From: Hofstenia miamia
Lineage: Eukaryota > Xenacoelomorpha > Acoela
DNA length: 64,000 bases
Reading direction: 5' to 3'
Assembly: GCA_004352715.1 (NCBI GenBank)
Contig: SCFE01000004.1
Location: forward strand, 3,486,394-3,550,393
Shown here: in pieces, positions 10,850 through 25,800 of the stretch
How the letters are laid out: each line of letters begins with the position of its first letter
Numbering within the stretch: position 1 is the stretch's first letter
Made by a program: the position numbers and the translations under genes
The notes under the pieces: generated by a model
Seen by the model: only the letters and a program-made list of their open reading frames with translations
Databases searched by the model: none
What the model was told of the DNA's origin: nothing

Positions 10850-13800
10850 GTAAGTTTTCATAAAATTTCATCCAAAGAAATGATATATATTTAACATATT
10901 TGTATGGAAATGCTCAATCAAAAAATGTTTATAGATATGTGACTTGGGTGCTAATATTAGTTGAGTGAGAGTTGGTGTTATAGTAGATTATAGTTAAACC
11001 ACTATCAAAATTTTATTCTCTTGTCAGCTTAACGGTGCTGAACATGGGTCTCATGATGTGGCCCATGTCAATGCAATCCATCAGTATCGTAGCCCACGAC
11101 CTATGTCTTTTTAAGTGCTGACCTGACACCTTGCTCGTAACTACATTTCACCTTCAAAAGCAATACAACAGTAGAAATTTTATTTAAATAAGGTTTTTGT
11201 TGTATGCCTCAAGGACAATGTAGATAGACTCAACTGTCTTGGGATACATGCATCTAAGATGGTGTTCACTTTCGGATGAACTTCCTTGTAGCTCTTCAAA
11301 CTAATTCAAAACCGAATATTATATATTTATTGGTATACATTGTTCCCTCGTCTTTCGCGGGGTTGCGTTCTTCACTCCCCCGCGAATATTGGATGCAGTT
11401 TTTAAACGTCTATGTATGATATTATATACGGTACTAAATTTTTCCCAAACACTTTCTGAAGGCACTCTTACTTATTAATATAGTAACAATGTAGTAATAA
11501 TGTAGTAATATTGCATACAGTTATGTATTTCAGTAATATAGTAATGATAGTGTAAACACATTTTAATTTTGTACTGCAACAATATTTTAATAAAAAATTA
11601 ATGTAAGTACAGGAGGACAGTAGCGCCGCATAGTATAATGACCCATAGTATATTACTGTACCGTAAGGTCATTTATGCGTACAACACATGTTACCGTTAA
11701 GAGCCTAACCCGAGAATGGGGAACCGCGAATAGGTGAGAGTATTCTGTATTGTAATATTTATATAATATTCTTATAATTGGTTACGATTAAGTAACGCAG
11801 CATAGCGTTCTGCTTGATAGCTTATTTGATTGTAAAAAAACTCCAATAGCTCTGAATTACAAATGCACTCCCTGATGCTAGTGAATTTCCCTCTATTTTA
11901 TTAATTGCACAATTTTCATAGACATTACGTTTGATTGCGCAATCTTATTTGTATTTTTCCGTTTATTAATTTTGCTCTTTAGTTTTCATTCTCATTGACA
12001 ATTCAGTGTTTTGTACCATTGATTCAATACATTTAAAAAATATTAATAATGCAATTGAATAGCTGTTTAAATTATCTACTATTTGCTGCATGTTTTTCTT
12101 TTTTGTTAACAATTGATTCACTCAATTACAATTAGTAATATTTTTCAGACTTGGCTGAAAAAAAGCATGCTTGATTTATCGCATGCTTTAATAACATGAT
12201 ATTTTCAGCATTTTATTATATTCCTATAATTAGTTTTTCAAATTGTTTCTTCAGAACATTTTGGTCCCCTTCCCAATATCTCACATTTTTTGTAGAAAAC
12301 TTTTCACCAAAAATGTTCAGAACAAAATTTTATCAAAATTAAAAAAATTAATCAATATTAAGTTTAAATAGAAATTTATTTTTCTGTTTTTGAATTTTAA
12401 AATCATTGAGTGTATAGATAAGGAAATGTCTAATTGCATCCTAGTATAGTAACATAATCGTGGGAATGGAATTTGAATAATGTAAAATTATATGAGTCAA
12501 ACTGAATACTAGGGGAGTATACCGGTTCCGAAACCGATTTCAATACCGAAAAATACCCATACCGCAGCATCTTGTCTAAAACTTGATCGGTATTATATTT
12601 AAGAGTATGTGTATTGTATGCAAGCCCGCGGGTCAACGTTTGCATTATCAAAACTTGAAATGTTTCGGTATGAGTTCCACGATATAGCACTTTGAAAAAC
12701 TCAGGAAATTTCTTAAGAAATTTCTATTAATCATGCACTAACAATTATATAGCTGATTAGCGGACAAAATGTTGTTATTAATACCTTCACAAAACGAGGT
12801 ATTTATAGAGATTATTTCTTAAAAATCAGATTTACAAATGTGGCCATTCCATTCGCGTTAAGGTGCATTTATTCTTTCTAGCAATAGTCATTATGAAATT
12901 TAAGTCCTTTTTTATGCTCAAGGTCGAAAGGTCCATTCAGTTTTAATAAACTGGAGATGTGTAATATTTCTGTAGGGTTGTATTTGTTTTTTGCCCTTTC
13001 ATATTAAACATTAAACTTTTAAGCAAAATGTTGTTTACTAGTGCAGCTTATGCGCACGTGGATTTACGGTACTTCTTACAAATGTTTTCATAATTCTCTT
13101 AAGTTGTTTGATAGCAGGTGCCTGCCACCATTTTTTTACTAAAATTTATTTTCAGAAAGATGAAAAGATTGTTGAAACTGTTCGCCGTTTTGCTCGATAC
13201 ACAGTTCCAGTCGAGTAACAACACTTCGGCACACTTTCTCGCGCATTTCAATACTAATTGTTCTCATCTGGTTGGTAATGACATCTCGAAGTTCAGGTAG
13301 TGTACGAGGTCTCCTTGAATAAACGAGATCTTTTAAAACTCCCCACATGAAAAAATCCATGGGAGTTAAATCAGGTGATCTGGCTGGGAATTCAATAGGG
13401 CCTCGTCGTCCTATCCATCGTCCTGTGAAGTTGTTGTCTAACCATTCACGAACACGTGTAGCATAGTGCGCTGGGGCGCCATCCTGTTGGAAGTAAATTT
13501 GTTGATCTTGCACTAAAGGATGGAATTGCTCTTTTAACATGTCCAGGTAGCTACTTCCATTCACAGCATGGTCAAAGAAGAATGGTCCAATAATTCCTTG
13601 GGAAAATATGGCTGCCAAACAGTTACTCCTGGCAGATTTACTTCCTGCTCAATCGTCATATGAGGATTGACTGTCGCCCAATACACACAATTGTGTTTGT
13701 TGATATGGCCATTTAGTTTAAAAGTGGCCTCATCGGACCACCATATCGAAAAGAGATTCGTCCTGTGGTAAAAGGGTGAGGAAACCTTCAGCATACTGAA

Positions 13801-16800
13801 GGCGTCTGTCTGCATCTCCGTCATAGAGGGCATGAACCAATGGGGGCTTGTATGGTTGGAATCCGTTCTTTCTTAGTAAGTTCAAGACACTCTTTTGGCA
13901 TATTCCTAACTCTAGAGATAGTCTCCTAGTGGACTTCTGACTGCGTTGAAGACTTGCAAGCAGTTGATCGTGTTTTTCGTCTGAAGTGGCAGAGATGGGC
14001 CTTCCTGAACGATGCGCGTCTGCCACAGAACCATTAAGTTCAAATTTATTGACGATGGATATGATGTTGCGACCTTGCACTGGAGGAATGTTAAATTCTT
14101 GACTGAGTCGTCTGCTTGCTTCGACAGCATTTTCATTAGACAAGTAGAAAAATTTCACAGCAGCTACTCGTTGCTCTCTAGTAAGTCGCACAGCCATTAT
14201 AGCAAGCAAGGAAAAGTGACAACAAAATTTCGTTCTTAACCATATCAATTTTATAGCTGAAGAGAAAGTCTGACCGAACGCTGTTCACATTGAAGAATCA
14301 ATTGGAAAACACACACGCGTGCTTGCACCTAGAGAGCCTAAAACTTGCACGCGCAGGGTCGACTTCCAATTCAACATTGTCACTGACTCTCAAGTCAGAT
14401 AACTGTGCAAAGATCGGGCATTACTTTTTACTCACCCTGTATATATGTATATGTATACAGTGCATTGACGTGTATTTTCGATATACGATATTTTACACAA
14501 ATTTTTCAGCAACGATACACGAAAAAAGCTGAATACTACACGAAAAATCGTGTATTTCAAATCGTGTAACATGTATTGTAGAGCTATCCGTCATTCATTG
14601 TCCGTCAATTAATTGTATGGCAAATATGCGACAACTTATGTTATTTCCAGTAATTTTGTTGAAAATAACCCAGGCGTTTATCATTGAAAGGCCCAGTAAA
14701 CTGTGACATGCAGGCATTGGCCATCTTCGTGATGCTGCTTTTGTGGACATAGAGTTCTACACATTCCATTTGACCTATTCGCAACACATTTATTTTAGTT
14801 ATAAAAAAAAAATTTCCGGTTTCTTTTATGGATTACAATTGATAGGTTCCACAGCATCACGATCTTGTGTGGACAGTAAAAGTACTGACTTATTTTTCTT
14901 ACTCTAATATTTTTCTAGCATTAGCTTGCCCGATTCTAAAAATTCAGAATCGAACAAATTTAGTTTTTTTAGAATTCATGGGAATTTAATTTTTGTTTGA
15001 TCTAATTTTTCCAACTAAGAAAGTATTTTGCTTTGCTAGTTCATCAGTTAAACAGCTAAGGTAAAAAATCGTCAGATATTGTTGAATTTTATGTGAAAAT
15101 CTCATGTCTAATGATTTTAACAATGTTGTTATAGCGATTTTGAGTATTGCAACAAGCAGTGGTCCAGTTGAACGGCTGTTATCTGCTTGCAAATTCAGAT
15201 CTAACCACAGACGAAGCAGCATTTCTCCTAAAAATTTAGACGTTTTAGTTCATATTTCATTTATTGGATAAATATTTTCTTAATTCAAATTCTAAATACA
15301 CGAAAAATACATTTAAATACACGATTTTTAAGTACACGAAGTATCGATACATGATCAGTTAAGATACACGACAAAAGCGATACACGCCGATCAGATATCA
15401 CGGTAAGTTAAGTGATACCGAACCGACTTCCAAATTGTTCAAACTACCGGCCCCTACTGAATACATGTGAAGCACTGTTTTTTGTTGCAGTTTTATTTAA
15501 TCTTGAAATTATACACAAATTTTGATTTAAGCCATGCCTCTATTCAAAGAAATTGCTTTAAAGCATCATTTTCAACAGAAACTTCTTTGACGAATTCCAT
15601 TATTCTTACTTTAGCATTATTGCTAATATGCAGGCTTGTGCAATATGTCATCTTCAAATAAATATTTCTGAAAAATGCTAAAAATGTATCACTTCGTTAA
15701 TTATATTTCCTTAAATAGATTGTCTAGTTATCTAGATAGGTTATCGCAATAATAATATAGGAAAAATTTAATTATTTTTCCGAAGATAATCTTTAATCAA
15801 TTATCCGGTGAACAACACTGCTCACATGATCATGAACAGAGCATGAAACAATTTTCTCACATATGTTTTGTGTTGTTGAAGAATTTCGAAAAATTTTGAT
15901 CTATCGTTTTTTACATAAATAGTGCAAATTTACTTCGATGTTGCAAACCGATTTGCAATAGCGTGTTTAGTTGTATACTTTGCATTTTGGCATTAGCGCA
16001 TTGTACTTATAGTACATCATGTTGGCTGAATTTCTTAGATTGGCACTTGGTATTCGACATTTGTTTTGAGTTTGTCTAATTGTTCTTTTTGAAGCTGTTT
16101 GATTCATTTCTTAAATACTAGATGTTTTGCTGTGTACAGCGCTAATTAGCTTCCACATTAAATGTTGGTGCTCGTTTACAGGTTCTGGTTAAATTGTGAC
16201 GCTATTATTTGCTACGTCTGATTGACCATTTTAATTGACCATCGACTTTTGCATTAATAAATCTCAAATTTCCCCTTATGAAATCTAGATACCTCAAATA
16301 ATTGCGCTCTAATTAGAATCGGCAATTGGTGAGGAAGTAGTTGTCTACCTTGGGGTTTTTATTTGATTCTGATTGGAATGATTGTATTGATAATACATGG
16401 GGATAATGAAAAAATGCTCAAACAAAATCTTCGGCAATTTGTTTTTACGAATGAAGAAGAGGTGGTAAATGAATCGTTGCGGTGGTTCCGCCAAATTCCC
16501 AATTGTCGTTTCCAAAAGGAGTTGCTGGCATTGAATTAACATTGCAAACGTGTCATAGAGTGCAATGGAAACTGTTATTTGACATATGTTTTTTTACTTT
16601 TGGAATCTGTATTCTTTGTGATTACTAAGTTATTTTAAAGACGTTATTGTCACACCAAATGTAATGCATAGCAAAATGTGCGGTATTTATTGATATTCAA
16701 TGTAATTGAACGCATAATTATTGATCTTGTATTTCAAGGTAAAGAAAATGTTTTAAAGCAACTAAGTTTAAGACGAACTGAAACAAATATACAGACACAT

Positions 16801-19800
16801 CGAAAAGAGATTGAATGTTTTAATGTAGACGCAAAGCTTCTGTTTTATCTTATGTAAACTATCAAATTTCACTATAGCAAATAATCATTCCTTTCGAACA
16901 CATTCTAACTTCAAAGCGACTGTGATGAGGACAAAAACGCAGGTTTTCTAGATTCCATGATAGAGCCGTTTGCAGTATTGTCTTCCTTTATTACGCCTTT
17001 TAACAACTTATATTTTCTTTGAGATGCTAGTTGTGATTCAGATCGAACTTTGTGTTTAAAACAAGCCGCTTCTTCACTGTTCTTCCCAAATATCTGCCAT
17101 TAGCTGTAAATTTTGTCGGAATTGTAGTTTCATATCAAGGATCAAGGCCAATTTTATAAATAATTGCTCTTTTGTAACCAGCAAGATTCACTAGGAAATT
17201 TCAGGATCAACTACCTTTGAATTAATGTGAGATAATGTGGTACCAGGGATATCATGAACTTCGCAATGAGGAACAATTAAAATCTATATAAAGAAGTACT
17301 AGCAAAATAATTCATGTTTATGAATACAACATATTGCTCCACATGATTATTTCTGCAACACATTACTGTCTTCTCATTATTTTGCGCTTTTAGATTTCTG
17401 ATTGCTTGGAAGGCGCGTGGCTTCTTCTCGCATCATTAAAACACAATTATGCACCTAGTTGTGATATAAAGTAAAAAATAAATATAATATTTAATTATTC
17501 AATCTTTAAGTTTATTAACTTTTTATTAGTTCAATATATTCCTAGTGTTCGTGACGTCGGAATCATATAACATCAGGAAGCTATATACTCATTTAAATAT
17601 TTTAATTTACACATTAGTTTGGAGATGCCTTCGTACTAGCACATGTTTTGATTTTGTGAAAAAATTGCACATTCATATCTTCCGTTCTGAAATTCTTGAG
17701 GTGTAATGTATCTCCCATATCCAAAGGGTCTTGCAGAGAGATCACGTTCAGATTCCTTGCCACTGATCGATATGTGTAAAATTAGGTGGAGTAATTCACC
17801 AAGCGTTGGAAATATAGTGGGATTTATTTCCTCGAATCCGTGTGCACCGCCACGTAGTTCTAATTTTAGTAAACTTAAAACAAATTTGCATCTCTTGATG
17901 CGAATATCTGACTTAGAAAAAATACCTTGTGTATGATCTACCTTACAGTTAGAAACTGACCTGGTGATGTCAAAAGGCTTACACCAGCACAACTTCAATT
18001 CACACCTACTAACCCAAGAAAGCCATAAATATATTTGACCCTCTGGCGAATTATTACTTTATTTTGTATCAGTAATTCCAACCCCGCGCGTTGTTGGACT
18101 AACTAGGCCAAAAATATGGGTCAACTTCTATCCCTGACCTAACCAAATGGAGCGAACCAGTTCGCTTCTATCTATAGATAGGCTAATGCTATTCTATTTA
18201 GCAGGAAAAGAAATCTCTGAATTATTAACTTAAAATTTTTTTTGCTGTAATTGAACATTTTTTGATGCAATATCCCGGCAGTCTCATTCTTGAAAAGCTA
18301 GCTTGCTCCACATTTAACAGATTATTTTATTTTTGCTAATTTGATTTGTATTTAGATTTTTGCAAGATAGTGACAATTGACAATTCCATTGTTTTTCAAT
18401 CCAGCCTGAGTTTTTCAATTTTTCTTTTTCAAAATGGAACCTGAAACAAAACAATTTGATATCAAAATTTAGGTAATGCTTCTGTTTTGCTTATGCAATA
18501 ATTAACTACTATATGTGTTCATCAGATGTCTTCGTCGTTGAGATTTTGTTAGTGCATGTACTTACCTTCTACTTCATGCCTCTATATACTTATCTTTGTA
18601 TGGACTATTCTCTGGTGTTGTAGTTAAATCGATTCTTTTTTTACCATTACCTAAAACGAATATATAGTCAAAATGATTTGCGAGCGTTGTACAAACTGTT
18701 CCTCTTAAAACTTAACAATTAGTTTGTTTAGATTCGTTAGTATTCACTGTATTTATGATATACAGTAATCTGAGAAAGATTTGAATGAATGTCTAAGATT
18801 TAAATTTCCAAAATTTAATATAATCATTTACTGATGAGTTTCCACTTAAAAGTATCATTTTTTGCAGTGCCTTCGTTCCTTCCCCTCAAAACATAAATAT
18901 TCAGAGTAATTGTGCCTGATTTTTAATGCTTTGGCCCCGGCTGTTGCATGTACGTGGAGATAGTGACTATCATTTGAGTTCTTAGTTTTTTTATAGAAAA
19001 TTACTAAGTGGATTGTTAATTATTATCTTTATTTTTAATTAAAAAATCGCGGTGTAATCATTATGAAATATATTAAACTCGTTGTTTACCTTTCAGAATG
19101 GCAAATGCAGAGCCTGTCCATCACGAGATTAGTCTAGCGGATGAAAAAGATCAACCGTCTTTTGATGTTGAAAGCAAAGATTCTTCCGAACAGGCAGAGC
19201 AGCCCAGATCAGAGAGTCGCCAAAGCAGTATTTCATTGAAGCCTCTTCCACCCGCGGATGCTGATAGGTTAATTATTTTGACACTAACTTTTGTAGCTTC
19301 ATTCTCTTGTTGATGTTTATAAAATTGTCACATTAGTAATATAATTTAGAAACTGGGATTTAATTACTCACAATCCATCAACATTTCATAATATGCTAAT
19401 CTTGTAGTACTCAGTTAATCAGTTTGTCATTTTACTGTGAGCCTACGAAATTCGTGTAAAACTACGTCAGCAATGTATTGTTGGAATATTTTTTTTTACT
19501 TTTACTGACGTCATATTTTAATACTACTCGTTTTATGTTGGTTTATATTTAGCTCATTTAATCTTACTGAGGAAGCGATTGCGAATTGAAATATTTTGGA
19601 ACATGAAAAAATTGAAAACATTTGTTCTCGGTCGAAACTAAACGAATAGTTCATTCGATTTTACTGTTCTACTGAGATTGTCTAACTTTATTTCATACAC
19701 CAAGTCCACATTTCGATTTCTGAAATTTGAGAAATTTGTAAAATTGAGAACCAAGAACCACAAAATGGAGAAGAAAATTATGCTATAGAAATCTAACAAA

Positions 19801-22800
19801 GTCAAAATGCGTGTAAAAGACTTTGCCGGCGTAACAAAGAAGTGTCTTAATACTTACTGCGGTAAATGCTTTTTGCCGATGCTACTAAGTAGTATATATT
19901 CAAAAAGTGCGTGTTGGCAGAAAGAAGTAAAAACTATTTCGAACAAAGTTTTAAGTACGTGTAGATTTTTTCATGGGTTCTTTTCGTTCTTTCAACTCCA
20001 GCAAATCTAATCATAGTTGTACTAAACTACAACTCACATGTGAAATGGTGGATTTGTTTTACTATAACGTGAATAATCCCAAGACAAAGTGTGGCTCATT
20101 ATCTGTTCAATGAAAATGCAAATCAATTATCTGATTCAGCTAAATGACAAAAACAAACTCCATCTGAAAAAATTCAAAGATGTCACAAAGGTGAATTGAG
20201 AATGGAAAAAGCCGTATGTAATAGGGAAGTTCACAGTTGAGGCAATGTTGGTTTTTAAACCTTAGCCTAACACCTTTGAAGTCAATCCAGCCAAAGAAAC
20301 GAATGCGACTATCAACATGTCAAGGTCAAACTTGCCCTCGTCCATCTCAACACGCATAAGATGCGTTGTCTGTATCTGTTTCTAAATTTGCAAATAAGCC
20401 CATGCTATACGAACAACTTTTGTCGCCAATTTTGTTGGCCAACGAAAATCGTTCGCGTAGTACCCCTCTTCCACAACTAAAATCGGGAGTAATTATCTAG
20501 ACTAAAGTTGTTCGTTCGGACCAACAAAAATTGGAAAATAAAAATTGTTCGTGTAGCAGTAGCACCCCTTTCGCCAACTTTAGTCGTTAAGTAATTAATG
20601 ACAAATGTTGTTCGTGTAGCAGGTTGCTCCGACCAATTTTTTTGTTGGAGAAATAATTTTCCAACTTTCTACTAATTATCACCTTCAGAGATAAATAATT
20701 CTAAGCTATCATTGCATTCGTTTTCAGAGTATATTTCGACTGTAAAATTTAAAATTAGCTAGTTTATAGAATAAATAATGATGATTCGTACTGTTTATGT
20801 TTAAATTAAAACGAACAACTCATTAAAAAAATATCCTTTGCAGTAAACCAAAACAATTGCACTTTGCGAGCAGTAAAATAATAATTACATCTTTGTAGAT
20901 TGGGAACTCAATCACGGCATAGTTTTGTTGATTCACGTATATTTTAAACAGTGCAGGCAGTTGATGCTTGCTTTAATTTCAAAGTAAACAACATCAGTCG
21001 TAGTTCCTTCATTAGGCCACGGTTAGACTAGTGATTGATTCAAAAGTGATCTGTCACATTTTGATTGAATCGCAAGTCTAACCACCCGAGATAATTAGCA
21101 ATGTGACGATGACAGGGAAATCGAACGAGCACGATTTCTTCGTGATCGTCACATCGCTAATTATCTCGGGTGGTTAGACGTGCGATTCAATCAAAATGTG
21201 ACAGATCACTTTTGAACCAATCACTAGTCTAACCGTGGCATTATTACACAGTGATAATTCACTCTCCAATGAAAATACGCATCGGCACAGTTTACATACC
21301 ATTCTGTAGGCCGCGATACCTCCATGATAATCGTACTTTTAATAATGTGATTTCATTAAATTAGATAGTTTTTTTGAGAGATTAATATATACACAATCAA
21401 CACGAGGAAGTTAGTACGTAACATTGTCTTGCATTAAAATTAACGCATAAACCATTTCAGTTTATCACCGAATTTTAATGCATAGTTCGAGAACACGTAT
21501 TTTATGCATTTTGGAATTATTGGTTTACAAATAGTTTCGCGTCCCTTATTATTATTCTATAACAACTACAATGCTTTTTTGTTGTTGTCTATAGGTGTAT
21601 ATATATATATATATATATATATCAAGGTGTTCTTAATTTACTTGAGTTGAAACTTAATTTGTAACCTTAAAATGTGAAGGCGGGAGTTTTTTTAGCTAAC
21701 TAGTGTCCCTATCATTGCTATAAAGTATATTTTAAAAGGATGTTTAAATGTTTAATCAATACTAAATACAAAATTTCCACTTATAGCAAATCAAATTGAG
21801 TTTATACAGAAAAATCAATTCCTAAACACATTAAATAACTCTTACAATACTCTAACTTGATCGTAATTTTTTTGCTTTGCGTTCCATCTGCAGTGAATTT
21901 GTTAAAGAATCTTTTAGTTTATTCATCTCACCTTTAAGAAATGTGTTGCATATCGGTTGAACTATGGTTGTAAGTATTTTGCAATCGTCTTCAAGAAATC
22001 CTAGTAAATTAGCGTACAAAACAAAAAGATTTTTAACATAATTTGCGCATTCTTTAGATTTCTCTGGAAGTAGATCAAATATAACGTAGCACCCCGAAAC
22101 GTAGTAAAATAAAGCATTCGAAGGAAATTTTAAAGAACTTCGTGATAAAGCTGCTGTAAATGTGCTGTGAACATTTTCATTATCAGTATCTCCCAAAAGT
22201 TCAGTTTTATTTGAAAATCTATGAGCAATATAACCAGCAACATGAAATACAGCCCAATTTTGCCATTGTTCAAGAGAAATTGAAGATTCCTCAATAACAC
22301 TGTTTACAATTTCTAGATCATCAGAACTGAAAGGAGCTTCACACTGTTCGCATATTGAAACACATGGTAAATCATTAGAAGATATATTCAATTTATTCAG
22401 AATTTGTAATGTATGAGTTTTGAAGCTGCCATATACCTGAGCCACAGAAATAAAATAGTTTCCACCACAGCCTTGTCGGTATCTTCCAAATGTATGCTCA
22501 AGATCATCAGACTGAATCTGACCCAGGAACACAAATTGAGTGCCTTCTTAGGATAATAAAAATTTGGTTAAGCCAACCGAAGCATTCAAAGTGCGTCGCC
22601 ATCCAAATGCAGTTTCCTTCGTCAATGATTTCATTCTATGTTTTGGATTTACAGGTGCCATTCCTGCAAAGACATCTGCAGCCTTGAAGGTAATCTAAAC
22701 GATCATCATCACCACTTGAAATAACAGCTTTATCAGGGTCAACTTTTCGAAAACCAACATTGGGATTTTTAACATTGATTATATGAAACACTCGCATGAC

Positions 22801-25800
22801 AATTGCCACGAAATCAGCCGTGTCTTCAAATCCAGCTAACCTTAATCCTGTTACTGTTTTTTCATTAAATATTTTCACAGCCAAACTAACTTTCTGAAGC
22901 TCAAGGTTACGAGGCTTGATTGAAGCAGCAGTTAATATAGTACAAAGTAATGTATGATCAGCCTCCATTCGATATAATTATGTGAGATGACTCCATTTGG
23001 CGTCTTTATTTTTAAATGAAATTATTTGTTGTTTCTCAGTAATCCAAGCGTTCCGTGTTGTCTTTAACAGATGTGGTGAATCGACTATTAGGTGCCAAGG
23101 AAAAGCAGAGTTAATTGGATTTTGCACAACCCAATCTTTATCTTTTTTAAAACCGGGAAAAAGAGACATATAATGTCGATTTGAAGGACAATTATCACAA
23201 ACAGAACCCAATACAATGCCACCAATGAGAATGTTAATCAAATCAAGATTTTGTATATATTAATATAATTTGAATTCAGTATGCTTCTATAATTCGCTAG
23301 ATTTGATAACATTCATACCTGACTCCATTACTACATTGGCCAGATTGAAAACCTGCTCATACAGATTTGCAACCGGAATTAATCGAGCAACGAAATGAGG
23401 ACCTCCATTCAAGCATTTAACCATGATTGCAAGTATAGTCTTTGCTTTCACACTGGACGTATTTTCTGCATTGCCAAAAAACATGCCCTTGGTGATATTG
23501 AAACTGACTTTATGTATATCTCGTCATGAATTATCAAACAATATCGTTGAAGGTTCTTCTCAAGCGAAGTGAAAACAGAGTCAATAAGGTGTTTGCAAAA
23601 TGTTTCGTTGATATGAGTCTTGCCTAACGTCTTCAGATATTCTTGTAATTTTTTCTTAAATATTTTATAATGAAGTAACTGAAATATAAAAAGTTGTTGT
23701 AACACTATACTGCACGAACAACTTTTATCACCAATTTTTGTCGCCAGCTAAAATCGTTCGTGTAGCCTCCCCTCCCCAACTTTTGTCTAAAACTAATTAA
23801 ATGACTAAAGTTTTTCGTGTAGCATAGTAAATCAACAATAAAATTTGGCGACAAAAGTTGTTCGTTCGGACGACAGAAATTAGTGACAAAAGTTGTTCGT
23901 TCGTACGACAAAAATAGGCGACAAAATTGTTCGTTTAGCATGGGCTTAAGCCTCATGTTTATCATTTCCTTGTGCATATCAATTTTCGAAACGCAAAAAT
24001 AACAATGTGAACCCATTTGAACATTTGTGTTCAATAATGAAAAATATCGTGAAGAAAATGGACTGTTCTTTATACATAAGCTCATTTTGAACGTCTTACA
24101 GTTATAGTTCATGCCAATTCTATACAATCCACGAGCCCTAAACTAGAGTTAATGAACTTCTGAAAAACAATGGAAGATATATTAATTTCTACTCTTATCT
24201 TAACACTTATTTGTTTATTGATATAATGTTCGGAATTTTTTACTTCTTTGCAATTTATTTGCACGGCATGTAGCTTTCAACTAGAGTGAATGTCGTCATA
24301 GTTACTGTTTACTTTCACTTAGCAGCGATATATAATTAATTCAGTAACTCCTTCCCAAATTCTCATTTGTGCTCGTATATGTTTAACCTGACTCTGGTTT
24401 TTGGTCCGTTTTAAATATATGTCTACAAGTCGTTTCTTCAAATTTAACACTGCCACATCTGTTTTTATTTTTTTGTTCCTTGTCCGATATAATATTCTGA
24501 AAATTTTCAACTATTTATCAAATTTAAAACACATTATTTATTTATAGATTTTTCAATAGGGTTTTATGAAAATAAATTGATTTTTAGGTATTTTGCCAAT
24601 CGCCCACAGAGAATTGAGAACATTACTAAAAACCTTCAGTCATATTTAATTCCTCAAGATGGAGTTATTTTGAATGCCTTTGCCCTGACTGAGGTCGATC
24701 ACTGGAATCATGAACGCGAGCGTGTTGCTCTTGTGTGTCAAGCCAGTCTTTTGGTTGTTAATTACAGTTTCATTACTGAAACCGTTGTTGGTGAAATTCG
24801 TCGAGTTCCATTCAAGTGTCTTGGTGAGTTGATCACGGGGCCCATTACCCATCCAAAATGGACTTTATTGTATAAAAGAGGTTATCCTGGTCTCAAAATT
24901 ACATATCACAGAATAGTAAGCTTTTTAGGTTTGAATGTAGACATATTTTATGTCATACTTTTTATTATTGTAAATAAGAAAATACTCTATTGATGATGTT
25001 TTAGGTAGTGACAAATGAAATTAAATTTGAGTTTGTTTTAACTGAAATCATGTTTAATATGAAAAATTTAGTTGAATTATATAGGCTCATAAATTTCACT
25101 CAATATATGGATAATTACGCTGTTTCAACAATGTTGGTTTCCTGATTTTGTTGAAAAATTATAAGCTTCAGATTAAGATCCGATACGAATAGACTGCTAT
25201 TTGATCTAAACACAGAATGCTTTAGTAAATGTGAAATTTGTATATTTTTTGACATTAAATTTTCGAAATTCTTATGCACAAATAATTTTGTACATAATTG
25301 TTTCTTACCATTTGTCTTAAAGTATACGACAACAAATTTGACGTCAAGTATATCTGCTATAAGCTATTGTAGTGTGTAGTCTAATTATTAATTGTAATGG
25401 AAAGATATTAACTGCATGGTCCATAGACGTTAACTAGTGAATTGGCTGCTGCGTTTAAACTTTCTGACATTGTCTAGTTACGAACCACTGTATTAAATAA
25501 TATAGCTTCTTCTATTTCCTGCATAAAGTATTACAGTAATTTATAAATAGTTTTTCCATTTTAGGTTGGCCCTTCGACTTCCGGTGAGGAATGGAATCCA
25601 TTCGCTCGTGATCTGTCATATGTCATATTCACGGATCACCCCTTGAGTATGAAACTGCAAGGCGAAACTAAGCCTTATTCCGTTAATCTTTTTAAAGATG
25701 CCCTTCTAGCTGCTTGTGAAACGTTTAAGGGATTTTCTGACGCTCCTCATTACCCAGGCGTAAAAGAAGAAGACATCTATGTTGGAGTGTCGGTTGGTCT

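Larger units (their letters stand above)
12510..15456. mobile_element. hAT element with 8-bp target duplication, carrying a nested mariner
   Basis: The ends read TAGGGGAGTATACCGG and, inverted, TAGGGGCCGGTAG. They are flanked by the perfect 8-bp duplication CTGAATAC (12502-12509 and 15457-15464). Right-end subterminal sequence (14480-14580 and 15295-15400) has many TACACGA repeats in both orientations, typical of hAT transposase-binding arrays. A hAT dimerisation-domain remnant lies at 15134-15271 (+). A Tc1/mariner copy at about 13.0-14.44 kb is inserted between the left end and the remnant. The whole sits in intron 1 of the second TPRG1-like gene. Confidence 0.8.
20395..23948. mobile_element. 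P-element/THAP9-like DNA transposon in intron 2
   Basis: Terminal inverted repeats are TAAGCCCATGCTATACGAAC at the left and TAAGCCCATGCTAAACGAAC (inverted) at the right. Inside both ends run arrays of TTCGTGTAGC / GAACAACTTTTGTCGCC motifs (20395-20660 and 23705-23948). The - strand interior carries a broken P-type transposase. A 224-bp foldback MITE (21016-21239) has inserted into its left part. I could not identify an 8-bp target duplication. Confidence 0.75.

Noticed and set aside
16345-16542. - strand open frame of 65 codons in intron 1
   Set aside because: No motif and low complexity; consistent with chance.
20395-20660. CRISPR-like array from repeated TTCGTGTAGC motifs
   Set aside because: Spacing is irregular, motifs occur in both orientations and they border a P-type transposon in eukaryotic DNA.
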